Shown: positions 12,001 to 21,657, counted from the first letter of the stretch. The stretch: DNA of 64,000 bases from Trichomonas vaginalis G3 (GCF_026262505.1 NC_067205.1:23469585-23533584), one strand, 5' to 3'. The notes: generated by a model not told the origin, from the sequence alone. Made by a program: numbers and translations.

Positions 12001-12567
12001 GCTACAGGCGAAAACGTTAAGTTCATCATCTTCGATACAGAAGTTTACTCCAACACTGGTGGCCAGTGCTCTAAGGCTACATCCCGTGGTGCTGTTGCTA
12101 ACTTCTCTGCTGCTGGTTACACAAAGGCTAAGAAGGATCTCGGTGCCATCGCTATGACATACAAGAACATCTACGTCGCTAACACTTGCTTGCTCGCTGA
12201 TCCAGCTCAGGCTCTCAAGGCTGTTTTCGAAGCTAAGGAGTTCAAGGGCCCAGCTCTTATCGTCAACTACTCTCCTTGCATCAACCACGGCATCAAGAAG
12301 GGCCTTGGCTCAACACCAAAGCACTGCAAGGATCTTGTCAAGATGGGCTACCTCACACTCTACCGCTACAACCCATCCAAGCCAAAGCCACTCACAATCG
12401 ATTCCAAGGAACCAACATACAGCCTCGACCCACTCGTCAAGGATGAAAACAGATTCGCCGCCCTTAAGGATATCTATCCAAAGGAGGCTGAAATGAAGTT
12501 CCCACAGCTTATTAATGATATGAAGTCCCGTTATGAGGGCTACAAGAAGATCGTCGATACTCAGTAA
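9094..12567 (+). CDS. PFOR: Pyruvate:ferredoxin oxidoreductase, hydrogenosomal
   Basis: Full-length 1,157-residue single-chain PFOR. It oxidises pyruvate with CoA to acetyl-CoA and CO2 and passes electrons to ferredoxin, feeding hydrogenase in the hydrogenosome; it is also a known route for metronidazole activation. The pyruvate-binding domain with YPITPATTMGEL lies at the N-terminus. The two ferredoxin-type 4Fe-4S motifs are CIQCNTCSMVCP from residue 682 and CTGCGTCVTSCP from residue 734. The proximal-cluster cysteines start at CAGCGE (C800) and the thiamine-diphosphate motif GDGWAYDIGYGG is around residues 953-964. The first residues, MLRNFGKR, fit the very short hydrogenosomal presequence with an arginine near its end. 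Codons are strongly C-ending, unlike the neighbours, as expected for one of the most highly expressed genes. Nothing appears broken. Confidence 0.98.
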   Translation: MLRNFGKRVAGDGNTAACSVAYQLTETSFIYPITPATTMGELVDAWIAQGRKNIWGNQVNLSMLQSEGGVAAAVHGATVIGALCTTFTASQGALLMIPEMFKITGENCPAVIHIASRCVGVSALSIYNDHTDVYACRVSGMPMLASNGVQEAHDIAAVAHLTAIKTGLPFMHFFDGFRTSHEINTYEEIPNEALWPLIDQKALAKYRARSLNPEHPTQRGTIGGPEYVWQIQEKFRRPFKQLPYEVENIMKQLGDKTGRYYKPYQYVGPRDPENLIVMLGSGCDSVEEYICAHPEAKTGLIKVHLFRPFGIDLFLKQIPASVKKVAVMDKVVDPTSAREPLYEDVASALMGRRNVKLVGGRYGISSRDFAPVHVEAICKNLNQDYPKDDFTVGLHNPETAIPMGKPFDHLPDGTRQCIFWGLGSDGTVGANKEAIKLIVTNTKLYGQAYFAYDAHKSGGVTTSHLRFGPKPINAPYYVQSADYIACHCPAYLTKFDMIKPLKQGGIFVINYPASADLNKDLPASVRKSLAEKDAKLYTIDATQIAIDLKLPGRINMLMQTVFFGLANVLPAEECLALLKKSIAKTYARKGKEVIQKNWEMVDEALKGLKEFKYNKAEWLAAKVPPPPKHEGIRHLCDMAILQEGESVSVDEMVDLGTVLNGTSQWEKRGIAVDVPKWDEKKCIQCNTCSMVCPHAVIRPFLLTDEEAKGMVTLKAKGKEIKDYRFRIQISPLDCTGCGTCVTSCPTQALSMQYRNPKVDEEEGKNWVKCFGAPNRGHLLPPTNVRNVQFRQPLLEFNGACAGCGETAISKLLTQLYGDQLYLANGTGCSLVWSATFPWNPYTVNERGHGPAFGNSLFEDNAEFGYGIFKAVEARRNIAKKLVQDCLENNEFKGELKDMMQELLKVWDEEKASAELVWKIQPLLAKVQNPTEKMYALQTQADVLAKKIVWIVGGDGWAYDIGYGGLDHVLATGENVKFIIFDTEVYSNTGGQCSKATSRGAVANFSAAGYTKAKKDLGAIAMTYKNIYVANTCLLADPAQALKAVFEAKEFKGPALIVNYSPCINHGIKKGLGSTPKHCKDLVKMGYLTLYRYNPSKPKPLTIDSKEPTYSLDPLVKDENRFAALKDIYPKEAEMKFPQLINDMKSRYEGYKKIVDTQ

Positions 12568-12925
12568 GTGATTGATTAAAAAGTCTAGTTTTTTAATTTT
12601 TATAAAAAAAATAATCTAATTTTTAAAAAATTAATCATAAAACTAAAATAAAGCTATTGAATCACTCATAAATTTAGAGCCTAAACATCTTTTTGTTGTT
12701 AATTATCTTTAGTTTTGATTTTTCAAGATATATTGTTTTTATAATTTAACGAAAAATAAGATGATTAGAAGTAAAATCTCTTTATTTATTCATAGGGAGT
12801 AGAAATAATGTATAGAAAAGTTGTAAAAAATGGTTGGAGTTTATTTATTTTTAAAACATTTTAATTTCAAATAGGATTTCGTTGAGATTTTTTCAAAAAA
12901 TCTCTGTTTGTAATTTTGTTTTTGT
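12568..12925. other. Convergent 3' spacer between PFOR and UEV genes
   Basis: AT-rich 358-bp spacer holding the 3' ends of two convergent genes. TAAA-type polyadenylation signals occur close after both stop codons (for example GATTAAAAAG after PFOR). Nothing else is seen. Confidence 0.5.
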
Positions 12926-13339
12926 TTAATATGTAGAACCTTCTGGTGGTTGGGGTGTAAGACCGTATTTCTTCATTAAAACAGCGATATCTGTTAAAAT
13001 TTTAAGAATTGTTGTTTCTGAATGCCAATGTCCGAGTGTTGGGAATTTTTCGAGAATGATGCCACCGTTTGGATCTACAAAAGGAAGATTTACTTTTGTG
13101 ATAAATTTAACGAACGGAGCTTGTTTTGGATACTTTTGGCCGCACGAGATTCTTATGGAGATTAAGCGGTTGCTGAAAGCAGTCTGTGGATGACCAATAA
13201 TAGAGCCAATCCAATTTGTCAAAGTTGCATCAGAAGGATCCTCAAGACCGAATGAAATACCTGCTGGTAAATCTTGTTCTTTCTCACCGACCTCTAATTC
13301 CTCTAATAGACGGAAATTTCTTGGTACTTCGTAAGTCAT
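12926..13339 (-). CDS. Ubiquitin-conjugating enzyme variant (Mms2/UBE2V)
   Basis: A 137-residue E2-like protein of the UEV family. It opens with VPRNFRLLEELEVG (4-17), has the WIGSIIGHPQTAF block, the KYPKQAPFVKF strand and the family-typical end PQPPEGSTY. The catalytic cysteine is absent, as in all UEVs: the usual site falls in GGIILEKFPTLGHWHS. Family members pair with Ubc13 to build lysine-63 ubiquitin chains in DNA-damage tolerance and signalling; the partner is not in the window. I start at the ATG at 13,339. The frame continues two codons upstream only to a GTG, which is not expected as a start in a eukaryote and would not add family sequence. It is divergent from the PDI-like gene, with 100 bp between starts. 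Confidence 0.93.
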   Translation of the reverse strand: MTYEVPRNFRLLEELEVGEKEQDLPAGISFGLEDPSDATLTNWIGSIIGHPQTAFSNRLISIRISCGQKYPKQAPFVKFITKVNLPFVDPNGGIILEKFPTLGHWHSETTILKILTDIAVLMKKYGLTPQPPEGSTY

Positions 13340-13400
13340 TGTCACTTTTTATTACAATTTGTCACTTTTATGAATGTCACTTTTATTGATTGTCACTTTT
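13340..13400. promoter_or_regulatory. Four TGTCACTTTT repeats between divergent genes
   Basis: TGTCACTTTT occurs at 13,340, 13,360, 13,375 and 13,391 (spacings 20, 15 and 16). Each contains TCACT, which fits the trichomonad initiator TCA-Py-(T/A) on the plus strand. They lie between the start of the UEV gene and the PDI-like ATG at 13,440. A minus-strand TCATA inside the array could serve the UEV gene. The role is inferred from position. Confidence 0.5.
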
Positions 13401-13439
13401 GTGTCAATTGACGTCTCAACCAATCAAAAATTTTTTTAT

Positions 13440-15185
13440 ATGTTTTCGTTTCTTTTTAGTCTTTGTTTAAGTGAAGATCATTACATTTCATTTAATGACA
13501 CTTCACAGCCTTTTGTTCCAACAGTTACTGAGCACAAGATGTGGAGTATTGTTAATACAACAGATTTTGTCGCTGTTTTAGTTGCTCCATCAAACAAATT
13601 CGAAATTATCCAACAGCACATTGCATTTTCAGGAGCAAGCTCCCTTTTCATGAACAATGGTCCATTTTTATACGTTGATGCAACAAATCCACTCAAATTA
13701 ACACAAAAGTATCTTGTTACACCACCAGCTTTATTCCTTTTCAAGAACCACTCATTGTGGTTAGCATGCCCTTATCCAATGAACGAAGTTTCACTCTTAT
13801 TTACTCTTAAAAGATTCTTCTCACAAACAGTCGATACAGTTGATGAAATGAAGGACTTATATGCTACACTTGGCTGTTACAGATTCAGTTTGATTACATC
13901 TCCAGATCTTCTCGAAAAAACTTTGGATCTCAGATTCAAAGTTGCTCCATACTTAGGTGCTATGGACGTCATTGTCACCTCCAGGAAGAACATGAACTTG
14001 TTAAACGTCTCAGCGCTCGAAATTTGCCTCTTCAGACTCGAAGATCACGCTTTACAGCCATTTGAGCCAGATTTCAACGCTTTCTTTGAAGTGGCCGAAC
14101 CAGTCTTCAAGCAATATATCTACGACGACCTCGTAAACTCTCCGAAAACCATTGTAGCCATGATGTCCGACGAATTGATCACAGAACAAGAGGAATACCT
14201 ATACGATATGGCTCTTAAATATCCTTCCCTACAATTTGGATTCCTTTCCAGGGACTTACGATTCGTTGCTGAGCGCGCTTGTTTATTGTCTTTCCAAGAT
14301 GGAGACAACTTCATCGCTTTCGACCCTGTTTACCAAGGATTCTATCCAAACGAAAAATACAAGAGCTACTGCTTCCAATATCCTTTCTCAAGAGGAGATT
14401 ATAACAGATCATTTACAAATTACTTCGACGAGATCGTTTCCGGCAAGCTAAAGATCCAGTACCATTGCGAGAACCTTACGGAAGAAGATGAATCAGGTTT
14501 GGTCAAGAAATTAAACGCAAATAATTACGAACACTTTTTGAGGAACCGCGTGGCCGATTTAGTGGTCCTTTACTTAAGAACGACGTTAGACGATAACTCT
14601 TATTACATAAACCTCTTAAATTTGGCCGCAGAAAAATTAAAGGAAAATAACGTCACAAACGTCAGATTCGCTTACATTAATACGTTCAATAATACGGGAC
14701 AATACCATTACCCACATATCCTTGAGTATCCATCGCTCAGATTCTATCCGCATCAAAATCAATCTGAATCTATAGTTTTTGCCCATGATTGGTCATCAGA
14801 CGACATCGCACGATTTATTTGTCGTTGCACAAGGCCACCGATCAAAGATGACTTCCTTCCACGCAAAGATGAAAAAGAATTTAAGAGTGAAGCGGGCAGA
14901 TTCGTCAAATACATGTATTCATACAACAAAAGAGACTCAGACAGACTCACAGAGTACTTCCGCAAGATGTGGCTCGAATTAGATATCCCTGTAGGCATAA
15001 AACTCGAAAATGAAGCATTTCCAAGGGATGATCCTCAATTGAAGGAGATGGAAGTACAGGGTGAGGAAATAGAAGGATGGGATAATGCTGATGATGACCC
15101 ATTGAAGAAGAAAAAACAAGAAAAACCAATTGAAGATATTAAAAAGGAATTTGAAAACATAGATGCACCAAATAAAGAACTTTAA
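13440..15185 (+). CDS. Secretory PDI-like protein with thioredoxin folds lacking CxxC
   Basis: A 581-residue protein starting MFSFLFSLCLSED, a short signal peptide; the ATG at 13,440 is chosen over the in-frame one 22 codons upstream because it places this peptide at the N-terminus. Thioredoxin-like folds are suggested near residues 30-120 (FVAVLVAPSNKFEI in the position of the usual FYAPWC strand) and 380-470 (VADLVVLYLRTTLDDN... YPSLRFYPHQ), with further similar folds between. No CxxC redox motif is present in either. Family knowledge suggests an ER chaperone-like role without oxidoreductase activity. NxS/T glycosylation sites are frequent. The tail is acidic, then lysine-rich, ending NIDAPNKEL. 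The DNA just downstream repeats this tail followed by a potential membrane segment, so the protein may have lost a C-terminal anchor. Confidence 0.65.
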   Translation: MFSFLFSLCLSEDHYISFNDTSQPFVPTVTEHKMWSIVNTTDFVAVLVAPSNKFEIIQQHIAFSGASSLFMNNGPFLYVDATNPLKLTQKYLVTPPALFLFKNHSLWLACPYPMNEVSLLFTLKRFFSQTVDTVDEMKDLYATLGCYRFSLITSPDLLEKTLDLRFKVAPYLGAMDVIVTSRKNMNLLNVSALEICLFRLEDHALQPFEPDFNAFFEVAEPVFKQYIYDDLVNSPKTIVAMMSDELITEQEEYLYDMALKYPSLQFGFLSRDLRFVAERACLLSFQDGDNFIAFDPVYQGFYPNEKYKSYCFQYPFSRGDYNRSFTNYFDEIVSGKLKIQYHCENLTEEDESGLVKKLNANNYEHFLRNRVADLVVLYLRTTLDDNSYYINLLNLAAEKLKENNVTNVRFAYINTFNNTGQYHYPHILEYPSLRFYPHQNQSESIVFAHDWSSDDIARFICRCTRPPIKDDFLPRKDEKEFKSEAGRFVKYMYSYNKRDSDRLTEYFRKMWLELDIPVGIKLENEAFPRDDPQLKEMEVQGEEIEGWDNADDDPLKKKKQEKPIEDIKKEFENIDAPNKEL

Positions 15186-15960
15186 TTGACTAAACATTTC
15201 GATTCTTGGTTAATTTTACTTTTTTCATAAAATAAGAAGAAAATATTAAAAAAATCAAATTAAAAAAAGAATTTGAAAACATAGATGCACCAAATAAAGA
15301 ACTTCCATGGACTAAACATTTGGTTTATCCGTTAATTATACTTCTTTCAGTAATAACAAGAAGATTTTTAAAAAATCAAATAAAAAAAGAATTTGAAAAC
15401 AAAGATGCAGCAAATAAAGAATTCCAATTGACCATACATTTGGTTTATTCGTTAATTATACTTCTTTCAGTAATAAAAAGAGAAGATTATTTCATATTCG
15501 ATGTAAAAAGAAAACTAAATTCATGGTTGACACGGCTCGAACGTTCAATTTTTTCTCTATGTCAAGATCATCAACGCTATTTCATACCCAAAAAAAATCA
15601 TAATTATTAAATAGAATTTGAAAGCATTGACACACCAAATAACAAACTTTGATTGACTGAACGTTTTGTTTATTGGTTAATTGGACTTGGTTTATTAAAA
15701 AGAAGAAGATATTTCATACTCAATGTAAAAAAAGAAGTAAACTCATGGTTGTCAGGACTTAAATGTTCAAGTTTTATCCCTCTGTCAAGAACATCAAAGT
15801 TATTTCATATCCAAAAAAAAAATATCGTATTAAAATAGAATTTGAAAGCATTGGCACACCAGATAAAGAACTCTGGTTGACTGGACATTTGGTTTATTGG
15901 TTAATTTTACTTAGTTTATTAAAATGTCGAAAAATTTATTTCAAAATTTAGATGTAAAAT
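15149..15960 (+). repeat. Decayed tandem repeats of the 3' end of the PDI-like gene
   Basis: Five diverged units start with GAATTTGAAAACATAGATGC or close variants, near 15,149, 15,269, 15,389, 15,616 and 15,838. The first includes the last 12 codons and stop of the PDI-like gene. Units are about 120 bp for the first two and 220-230 bp for the next two. In the gene's frame, units 2-3 read on past NKEL into a hydrophobic run, HLVYPLIILLSVI, flanked by arginines, like a membrane anchor with a basic tail; this frame stays open to about 15,609. The units look like successive duplications of a tail exon-equivalent that then drifted. Confidence 0.65.
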
Positions 15961-17871
15961 CATTTTTATAAGAGAAATTGGTTGGAAACATCATATTATT
16001 GATTGTAACATGGTTGTTTTTGATTAATATCGAGTTTTCCATTAAATTAATGGAATTCGATTTCTGAACTCGTACTCTATTTGGAAAGAAAAACTTTGTT
16101 TGAATTGATTTGATTAGAAACTTGAAACAAAGAAAGGATTAAATCTAGATGGCAAAAGATTAAATTTTCAAAATCTTCAGTGTATTTTCTCATATCGAGT
16201 ATAGATATGTTCATTTTCCATGAGTTCACTCAATTTACTTATTAATAAAATGGTGATTATTATGAATCAGTGAACAAATAATTGGCATCATTATTTTAAT
16301 ATAAAATTTTTGTTGTTTGAATATATGTTACGCTTTCAATAGTTCTATATATTATAATCCGTGTGAATACATCATTGAATATTGATTTTTTAATACTGAT
16401 GATGTAAATTCGGTTAATTTATATAATTATTATAAGCTAATAAGGAATTATCATTGTACAGGCATTTATTGAATTGTTTCTGCTGAAATTATTCTTAAAT
16501 ATTAAGATGAGCCGGAGATTGAAATCAAATTTAATCGAAATTCATATATTTAATGATTTTGGAAAAAATAAATATTTTTGATACTGAAAATAGAATCTTC
16601 ATTCATTAATAAATGAATCAGATGACATAAAATGAAACGTTAAATTTGGAATTTCGCTTTTACTAATCATTTTAAATGAAAGAATATGTTACTATGGCAT
16701 GTGGATAGTTGCCTTAATTTAATGTTTTTGAAATATTTGATCCCGTAATCTGAAAATTTATGTAATCCCGATTACATTTATTTAAAATCAACAGCGAGCA
16801 CAGATATAGCGTTAGATGAATTAATTGATATTAATATTTTTCTTTTATAAATGAATTAAATTTCTCAAAGATCAAAAGAGAAAGGGAAGTATTTTGCAGA
16901 AAATAGAAATTATATTATCATTGCTTGATCTATTGGTGAAACTAATGCATGAACTATTCCAATATGCAGTGAATAATACGCGAACAATCAATAAGAAGAT
17001 AATTTGCAAGAAATGAAATTAAATTTGGATACTTAATGTTTGAAGTTAGTAGAAATGGAATTTGGCATTAAATAAAAAATTCCATAAAAAATAAACAACA
17101 AGAAAAGAATAAAAAAATAAAATTTAAAGATTACAGCTGTTAATATATAAATGTGCTTCAAAATAAACTGCTTTAAAAATATTGAAAACAACAATCAAGG
17201 AAATATTGATATTTCGCAGAAAATTTTAGAAAATAGAAACCACTAATACCAGTGGTAATAAATGAAAACATATTCGCAGATTAGAGTCATACATTTGAAA
17301 TTGTAAATTGAGTCCATATTAAAAAACTCATTAAAAACACTCACTTTTTATCTCTATTTTTCAAAAATATAAATATGCACGTTAATAAAAAATATAAAAT
17401 ATCGATGAATCATTCAAATTTGAAGAGTTTTCAAACAAAATGCATGATTAAGTTCTATGATGAATCTGCAAGAAAACAAATTCCAAGTAAAATTCAAAAT
17501 CCTAACAATTTTTTTGCCAGGAAAAAATAATTAGTGAAAAATGGATTCTAATATCTAAAACCATAGTTCGTCATTTCAGATATTATCTCAAATATATAAA
17601 TATAGCGGCCCACAAAATTTGAATGCGCTAGAAAAAAATCTCGGATTGCTGGATAATTCTTCATAACAACAAGAATGCTGCAGTCAAATTTCGGGAGATA
17701 GTTATATGTTTTCATAGAGAATATTAAAATATTTGACGAAATAAAACCAATTAGTTCTCAAATATTTTTGAGAATCGATATCAATTTGGTCTGACAGAGA
17801 AAAAAATCAATATTACTAATCTCCTATTTCAAATAAATATCTATTTCAAATTCGATTATTAACATTTCCAA
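15961..17871. other. 1.9 kb AT-rich gene-free region
   Basis: No supportable gene, RNA or element is seen. The composition is very AT-rich with many short poly-A and poly-T runs. Phrases such as GCAGAAAAT(T/A)...AGAAATAGAAA and ATATAAATATGCACG recur loosely around 16,890-17,600, perhaps a very old repeat, too degraded to define. Confidence 0.45.
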
Positions 17872-17876
17872 TCATT
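17872..17876 (+). promoter_or_regulatory. Initiator-like element of the E2F-like gene
   Basis: TCATT with its A at 17,874, 12 bases before the ATG at 17,886, fits the trichomonad initiator. It is followed by a T-run. Confidence 0.5.
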
Positions 17877-17885
17877 TTTGTCAAA

Positions 17886-18608
17886 ATGTATAGTGACGAC
17901 GACGAGGAGTTTACTCTCTCGAGTTTCTCGAAGCGAAAGAATGTTACACCGGTCTCTTCTGTTCTCAAGGAAGTTATCCAGAAGTGTGAAAGACAAAAGC
18001 CCAAGCAAATAAACATAATGTCACTCTCTGTCCAGCACCAAGGAAACCACCGTAGGCTCTATGAACTCTTTAATCTTTTAACATATTTCGGTGTCACGAT
18101 CAATAATGGAAGAGGGAAGTTATCTTGGTTTGGATTCTCCTCATTATTGAACCATATTGAGAACACGTATCTTCAACTGGAGTCCAAATCGAACAGTGCA
18201 ACTATCCAAAATATTTTCCAGCTCGAAACTTCTCCCCATCTCGGTCAAATCGCTGAATATTTCATGATTTTGTACCCATTCTTGAACGTTAATTTGCTCA
18301 ACATAAAGAGTGTCTCAACCCTATTCTCATATGGTGTTCCGGATAAGAAACAAATTGAAAGAAGGATGTATCTCGCATTAAGTTTATTGGAAACAATAGG
18401 CTGTATCAAACACAAACCACGCAGCGGACAATACAAACTTGTTTTAGATGTTTCCGGCATGGTTTTGAAAGCCAAAGCCTCAAGAGACGGTGCCTATTGT
18501 TCACACATGCTCTCAATCGATTACTTATTGAATCATCCATCAAAATCAGCAATTAATGATATTTATGCACAAAGACAGTTTGAATTCGAGCGTCTGACAA
18601 AAGTCTGA
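17886..18608 (+). CDS. E2F-like protein with two winged-helix domains
   Basis: A 240-residue protein I read as a tandem winged-helix factor related to E2F/DP. The first unit has NHRRLYELFNLLTYFGV followed by GKLSWFGF (residues 54-84). This matches the E2F recognition helix and wing pattern RRIYDxxNVLExxGL...W.G. The second has ERRMYLALSLLETIGCI and a SGQYKLV wing (158-186). The two-domain layout resembles atypical E2F7/8 proteins, which bind DNA without a DP partner. An acidic, serine-rich N-terminus precedes them. An alternative is a trichomonad-specific winged-helix family such as that of the initiator-binding protein IBP39. Role in cell-cycle transcription is inference. Confidence 0.5.
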   Translation: MYSDDDEEFTLSSFSKRKNVTPVSSVLKEVIQKCERQKPKQINIMSLSVQHQGNHRRLYELFNLLTYFGVTINNGRGKLSWFGFSSLLNHIENTYLQLESKSNSATIQNIFQLETSPHLGQIAEYFMILYPFLNVNLLNIKSVSTLFSYGVPDKKQIERRMYLALSLLETIGCIKHKPRSGQYKLVLDVSGMVLKAKASRDGAYCSHMLSIDYLLNHPSKSAINDIYAQRQFEFERLTKV

Positions 18609-19407
18609 ATTTGATTTTATTTATTATGAATGTGTTTGAAGTAAACCTATCAATTTTTCAATTGTTTTAACAATTTATATCAGAATTCAATTCCTCTTTG
18701 TCAGAAATAAAATCAATTCTGATATACGATAGCTTTTATTGCTATTCAAAAACATAATTAACTTTTGAATAAAAAAATCATTGAAGGGCGTTTACACTTT
18801 GTTTGAGCGTCCTTAGCCGGAAATATTATATTGCAATGACCAATTTATTAATTCTGGCGTATTTACAATCGCATTAGATCGTATTAGATTTTTAACAGTT
18901 TATTGACCAAATAAAATTACATCCTTATTGAATCACTTATATGCAGAAGTATGCTATACAGTGTGGCTCAACTAATTTTCTTATCCAAATTTGATTTTTT
19001 TATTAAATTAATTTTGAGATTGTTGACAATTGTCTAGTTCACTCGTTTAATGCGAAAAAAATGAAATACACTATAAATCTGATATACTTGTATATAATTC
19101 GGTAGGGCTGTAATTTTTGTAATAAAAAATTTCTTTCAAAACGTTTGAATCAGCATAAAAAACCTCCAACGTAATACCTCGAACGCAAGATTGCTTAACA
19201 TATATTGCATGTAAATGATAACAGAACTGTTTATAATGTTTCCGATGAATTATATCATGAAATGACATGCGAATATGAAAAATTTGTAACAGAATTCTGA
19301 TTTAATATTAAAAACATAATCATTTAATATAATACATAACAATAATATAACAAAACAAGCAATTACATGTCAATTCTAAAAAAAATGCCGTAACAAAATT
19401 CCGGCAA
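18609..19407. other. Convergent intergenic region, 0.8 kb
   Basis: It contains an 11-bp inverted repeat, ATATCAGAATT at 18,677-18,687 and AATTCTGATAT at 18,715-18,725, about 70 bp after the E2F-like stop. A minus-strand ATG frame of 65 codons (19,071-19,268) has no recognisable feature and is not called as a gene. The rest is AT-rich. Confidence 0.45.
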
Positions 19408-21645
19408 TTACAAGGGCTCATTGGCATAATCGTTATTATCCATGAGTGTATTTTCATCTTGTGTATAGTGATCGATAATCATAAATACCCTTGAATAAAT
19501 AATTTTCGCAATTAAAAGAATTAAAGCGACGGATCCTAAAATAATCATAACAGACTTCCTTGTGAAGTAAATCTGCTTTGTTCGGCCAACCGTTACTATA
19601 GGAGTGAAGTAATATTCCCCTTGCAAATTATAATTCGGCGTTGAAGCAGGAATAACAACTTCTTTGGCTAAAGACCTTAACGTAGCGTTTGTTCTCGCAT
19701 TGTAGATCTTAGGAATTGGCTCTGCTGTGGGTCTTGGCGTTGGCAAACCTTCCTGAGGCAATAAACAGATTCCGGAATACATGGGCTCGATGTTTCCAAG
19801 GAAGTTACTGTAATTTTTCGAATAATATACAACTTCGGCCGAATTTGGGAAAGAATTATAGCTAGCGTAATAAGAATGGTTACCGCAATAGATAACAACG
19901 ATCCTCTTGACAGATGAGAACGCGTAATCACGAATATCCGTGATTGTTTCTGAAAGATATAAAGTTTCTAATTTTTTACAACCGGAAAACGCAGAATAAC
20001 CGATTGTTGTGACTTCTGATTCATGTAAGTCTATAATCTTCAAGTTTTCCATGTTGGAAAAACAATAATCAGATAAAATGTTAATTTTCTTTCCAATATA
20101 CAAAAAAGTTGGCTTAACAGCATTGGAAAAGGCATTAGAGCCTATTAAGTTGTATATCTCCTCAAAATAAAATCCGAGTCGATATTCTGAATTTTTTTTC
20201 GGACAAAATACAGATAAATTGGTGCAACCAGTGAATGCTGCACTCTGTATTTCTTCGCAATAATAAAACCTCACTGTTTCTAAAGAAATACAATATGCAA
20301 AAGAATATTTGTCAAAATAAACTCCGTCATCGAAATCCAATGACTTTAACTTTGTGTTATTCTGAAATGCTGCCTCTCCGATTGCTATTCCTCTGTTTTT
20401 GGGGAATATAATTTTTTCTAAATTAAAACAATCGAAAAAAGCATGGTGTTCTATCACTTCAACTTGAGATTCTGACAAATTAACTATTTTTAGCTTGTGA
20501 CAGCTGGAATAAGCATCATATTTAATAGATTTCATTAAATTCGAAAAAATTAACTCAGAAATACCTGTTTTTGAGAACGCATGGTGATCTATTGCTGTTA
20601 TAATTGGTGGGGATATGATATTTTCTATTCCTGACATTTCAAAGCACGCGTAAGGATAATTTCCAAAATTACAATTTGAAAAATTGATGAATTTCAGCGA
20701 AGAAGTATTAAAAAACGCTCCATGCATGATTTTATTTAATGATCCAAGTATTTCTATGTTCGCAAGTGAAGAACAGTTCTTAAAAGAGTCAATTTGAATT
20801 TTTTTAACATTTTCTCCAATAATTATCGATTTCATTTGCGTGCATCCTGCAAAACATGCGTCAGTAATATCAGTAACATCTATTTTAACTACTGGTTGCT
20901 CTGTATTTATCTGTGCAAAGCTGGCTGTGTTCAATCTAACAGAATTAGGTAATTCGAAGTGACTTATACATGTTCTGTAGAATGAATATGCTCCAATGCG
21001 CCTGATTTCTGGAAGAATTAGGTTAGATAATGATATACAATTGAAAAAGAAATAATTTGGAATGATTGTAATGTTTGATTGTGATAAGTTCAGCTCTCGT
21101 AGTGATATACAGCTGGAAAAAGCTTTGTCTGCTTGATCTAGATTGGTTTTTAAAGGAATTTTTGGATTTGTTAATGAAAGACTGTTTAAAAAGCATGATT
21201 TCGGTAATGAAGTTAATGTCTCTGGTAAAATGATCTCAACTAAGTTAACCCATTTTTCAAATGCTGAATTATCTAATTTTGTAATTTTTGTTTTCGATAA
21301 ATCAATGAATGTAATATGAGATTCTGGTGCTATATTGCCTCGTAATGCGATAATTGATGCAGGTAATATCACTTTGGTCGTTTGTAGGGATTTTAAAGCA
21401 TTAGTTGAAATAATACTGATAGAACAAGTATGTCCATCTGGAAATATCACTTCTTCTGGTATTGTAAGAGGTGAATTCAGAAAGCGCTCCTCTTTGATCT
21501 CAGTGATCGAAATAAAATTTGTATGATAAGGGAAAAGAGTGTAATTAAAATCAGTGCCACCTTCCCCACGTTGAAATGCTTGTACTTCTTTGTTCATTAC
21601 GAATGGTTCATCGGTAGTTAAATGCATTTCAAAAAGGAAAAACAT
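19408..21645 (-). CDS. BspA-like leucine-rich-repeat surface protein
   Basis: A 745-residue protein made of about two dozen BspA/TpLRR-type repeats. Each follows the pattern of a hydrophobic strand, a helix with AFxxCxxL, and I-x-LP (for example CFAGCTQMKSIIIGENVKKI). After a proline-rich stalk (LPTPRPTAEPIP) comes one membrane segment near residues 697-717 (SVMIILGSVALILLIAKIIY) and a 28-residue acidic tail ending DYANEPL. This is the classical layout of the trichomonad BspA family, type I surface proteins thought to mediate adhesion or endocytosis. No clear N-terminal signal peptide is visible, common in this family. The second in-frame ATG (residue 7) is an alternative start. Ligand unknown. 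Confidence 0.9.
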   Translation of the reverse strand: MFFLFEMHLTTDEPFVMNKEVQAFQRGEGGTDFNYTLFPYHTNFISITEIKEERFLNSPLTIPEEVIFPDGHTCSISIISTNALKSLQTTKVILPASIIALRGNIAPESHITFIDLSKTKITKLDNSAFEKWVNLVEIILPETLTSLPKSCFLNSLSLTNPKIPLKTNLDQADKAFSSCISLRELNLSQSNITIIPNYFFFNCISLSNLILPEIRRIGAYSFYRTCISHFELPNSVRLNTASFAQINTEQPVVKIDVTDITDACFAGCTQMKSIIIGENVKKIQIDSFKNCSSLANIEILGSLNKIMHGAFFNTSSLKFINFSNCNFGNYPYACFEMSGIENIISPPIITAIDHHAFSKTGISELIFSNLMKSIKYDAYSSCHKLKIVNLSESQVEVIEHHAFFDCFNLEKIIFPKNRGIAIGEAAFQNNTKLKSLDFDDGVYFDKYSFAYCISLETVRFYYCEEIQSAAFTGCTNLSVFCPKKNSEYRLGFYFEEIYNLIGSNAFSNAVKPTFLYIGKKINILSDYCFSNMENLKIIDLHESEVTTIGYSAFSGCKKLETLYLSETITDIRDYAFSSVKRIVVIYCGNHSYYASYNSFPNSAEVVYYSKNYSNFLGNIEPMYSGICLLPQEGLPTPRPTAEPIPKIYNARTNATLRSLAKEVVIPASTPNYNLQGEYYFTPIVTVGRTKQIYFTRKSVMIILGSVALILLIAKIIYSRVFMIIDHYTQDENTLMDNNDYANEPL

Positions 21646-21657
21646 AAGAAATTTTTT

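Noticed and set aside
9361-12496. Long open frames antisense to or overlapping PFOR
   Set aside because: They are shadows of the strongly C-biased codon use of PFOR and have no protein-like motifs.
13340-13345. Upstream extension of the UEV gene to 13,345
   Set aside because: The extra first codon is GTG on the minus strand. The ATG at 13,339 gives the family-typical N-terminus.
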